Positions 31,157 to 32,066 of a stretch of DNA of 32,066 nucleotides are shown here, in pieces. Position 1 is the stretch's first letter, and every line of letters starts with the position of its first letter. The stretch is from Desulfobacteraceae bacterium (GTDB lineage Bacteria; Desulfobacterota; Desulfobacteria; Desulfobacterales; UBA2174), in assembly GCA_011042305.1 (NCBI GenBank), contig DQXI01000147.1, positions 1-32,066 of the forward strand, in the 5' to 3' direction. The notes below the pieces were generated by a model. The model was given only the letters and a program-made list of their open reading frames with translations, did no database searches and was not told the DNA's origin. A program made the position numbers and the translations under genes.

Positions 31157-31858
31157 ATGAACGAGGATCAAAACGGGTCCGAGCGGTTGTTCAAGGACCA
31201 CGTGGAAAAGTGGCGTCAGCGGGTTCTGGCGTCCCCGAAAGCCATGGGGGCGGCCGACAGGGTGATCACCATGAGCATGGAGCCGGGCAGCGGTGGACGG
31301 ATCATCGCCGAAAAGCTCGCTCAGCGTCTCGGTTTCGACCTGTTCCACCGGGAGATCATCAAGGCCATCGCCAAAAGCAGTCGGATGTCCGCCAGCGTCA
31401 TCGACACGGTGGAAAAGGAGCGGCTCAGCGGGCTGGAGGATTTCCTGTCTTCCCTGATCCGCAAGAAGTACTTTCACCCGGGATCATACCAGCATCACCT
31501 GTTCAAGGTCATCGGCACGGTGGCCCGCCACGGGCGAGTGGTGATTGTCGGCCGGGGCGCCAACTTCATCCTGCCGCCGGCCGAGCGCCTGGCCGTACGC
31601 GTCATCGCGCCGCTGGAAACGCGCATCCGCAACGTGGCCAGGGGGTATGGATGTACCCTGGAGGTGGCCGAAAAACGGGTTCGCCAGCGCCAGGCCCGCC
31701 GGCGCGATTTTGTCCGCCAGGCCTTTCACCAAGACATCGACAAACCGCACCACTACGACCTGGTCGTCAACACCGGGCAGCTTTCCCTGGATACGGCCGT
31801 CGAGGCGATCCTGGCCGTTCATGCCCACCGCAACGGTGACGGGCGCCCGCCAGCTTGA
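31157..31858 (+). CDS. Cytidylate kinase-like family protein (copy 2)
   Basis: A 233-residue paralogue of the protein at 26644. After about 33 extra N-terminal residues it shows VITMSMEPGSGGRIIAEKLA (nucleotide loop EPGSGG at 42-47), FHREIIKAIA, RVVIVGRGANFIL, an Arg-rich lid (RQRQARRRDF) and YDLVVNTGQLSLDTAVEAIL. The same order of motifs is seen in copy 1, but identity is low, so the duplication is old. The ATG follows GGAGGGG. It lies 71 bases after the Fo terminator and likely has its own promoter, not evident by eye. Substrate unknown. Confidence 0.83.
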   Translation: MNEDQNGSERLFKDHVEKWRQRVLASPKAMGAADRVITMSMEPGSGGRIIAEKLAQRLGFDLFHREIIKAIAKSSRMSASVIDTVEKERLSGLEDFLSSLIRKKYFHPGSYQHHLFKVIGTVARHGRVVIVGRGANFILPPAERLAVRVIAPLETRIRNVARGYGCTLEVAEKRVRQRQARRRDFVRQAFHQDIDKPHHYDLVVNTGQLSLDTAVEAILAVHAHRNGDGRPPA

Positions 31859-31877
31859 TGGCCTTCGGTTAAAGGTG

Positions 31878-32066
31878 CTATCGCCAGCGGTGCTGGGCCA
31901 GGAGACGGGTCATGTCGGGGGGCTGACGGATGATGTGCAAAAGCTGCTCGGTGCGGTGCACCACCAGGCGCTGCTTGATGACCCGGGGGAGGCGTCGGTA
32001 CACCAGGTAGCCGATGGTGTGGCCGGCTTCGCGCAGTCGGATGCACATCTCTTCGTGGATGACGCA
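31878..32066 (-). CDS. 3' end of an unidentified gene (partial)
   Basis: The minus-strand frame is open from the window edge to a TAG (plus-strand 31878-31880), giving a 62-residue C-terminus that includes HEEMCIRLREAGHTIGYLVY and ends LLAQHRWR. It has normal codon use and lies convergent to the kinase-like gene with a 19-base gap. It is basic and mostly helical in composition. I do not recognise the family. Confidence 0.6.
   Translation of the reverse strand, partial: CVIHEEMCIRLREAGHTIGYLVYRRLPRVIKQRLVVHRTEQLLHIIRQPPDMTRLLAQHRWR

Noticed and set aside
31819-32046. Minus-strand frame of 75 codons at the right edge
   Set aside because: Pro/His/Ala-rich and overlapping the kinase-like gene; a different minus-strand frame ending at 31878 has better composition and is reported instead.

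Overview
The window is GC-rich, densely packed bacterial DNA. It looks like a deltaproteobacterial (Desulfobacterota, Desulfosarcina/Desulfococcus-like) chromosome. This placement is an inference from gene content: split glycine decarboxylase (gcvPA/gcvPB) beside its own L-protein and LipB, a LivJHMGF importer, b and b' type ATP synthase stalk genes with a signal-peptide-like N-terminus on b, double-domain Usp proteins and cytidylate-kinase-like proteins. I see no tRNA, rRNA, CRISPR array, transposon or phage gene.

Layout. (1) 1-7685: one-carbon/lipoate block. lpdA (-) diverges from an Lrp/AsnC regulator (+), followed by gcvT-gcvH-gcvPA-gcvPB-lipB. The lpdA/lrp gap holds a nested palindrome. 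A short open frame resembling a collapsed Fis-type DNA-binding tail lies after lipB. (2) 7682-11237: an RsmF-like rRNA m5C methyltransferase (-) diverges from pncA-pncB (NAD salvage). (3) 11247-16450: livF, livG, livM, livH and livJ on the minus strand, with a strong sigma-70-type promoter, a structured leader, and a terminator/attenuator between livJ and livH. (4) 16451-19404: nadK (+) meets metK-panC (-) stop codon to stop codon. (5) 19405-26557: a 370-base regulatory region, a CitMHS_2/NhaD-like antiporter, then a double Usp protein, a 1010-residue multi-PAS histidine kinase with an N-terminal Rossmann-like domain, its receiver-only response regulator and a second double Usp protein. (6) 26644-31086: a cytidylate-kinase-like gene followed by an Fo-only ATP synthase operon (atpZ, atpI, atpB, a four-hairpin fused c subunit, a normal c subunit, b', b), closed by a perfect 16-bp terminator. 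(7) 31157-31858: a second cytidylate-kinase-like gene, then the tail of an unrecognised minus-strand gene.

The most unusual element is the Fo operon. The first c gene encodes 324 residues made of four tandem c-type hairpins (eight predicted helices, about 81-residue period). Only hairpin 1 keeps the ion-binding glutamates (Glu32 and Glu65). In the other three the helix-2 glutamate is glutamine and the helix-1 glutamate is Ser, Gly or Asn. The next gene encodes an ordinary 82-residue c subunit with Glu32, Glu65, Ser66, Thr67 and Tyr70, a pattern matching the two-carboxylate site known from a Na+-type rotor. No F1 gene or delta subunit follows before the terminator. If both c proteins enter one ring, that ring would have fewer ion sites than hairpins and so an altered ion-to-ATP ratio. 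Two divergent cytidylate-kinase-like paralogues bracket the operon. A Na+-linked theme (antiporter plus Na+-type c site) with stress signalling (Usp, kinase) is a plausible but unproven reading of the right half.
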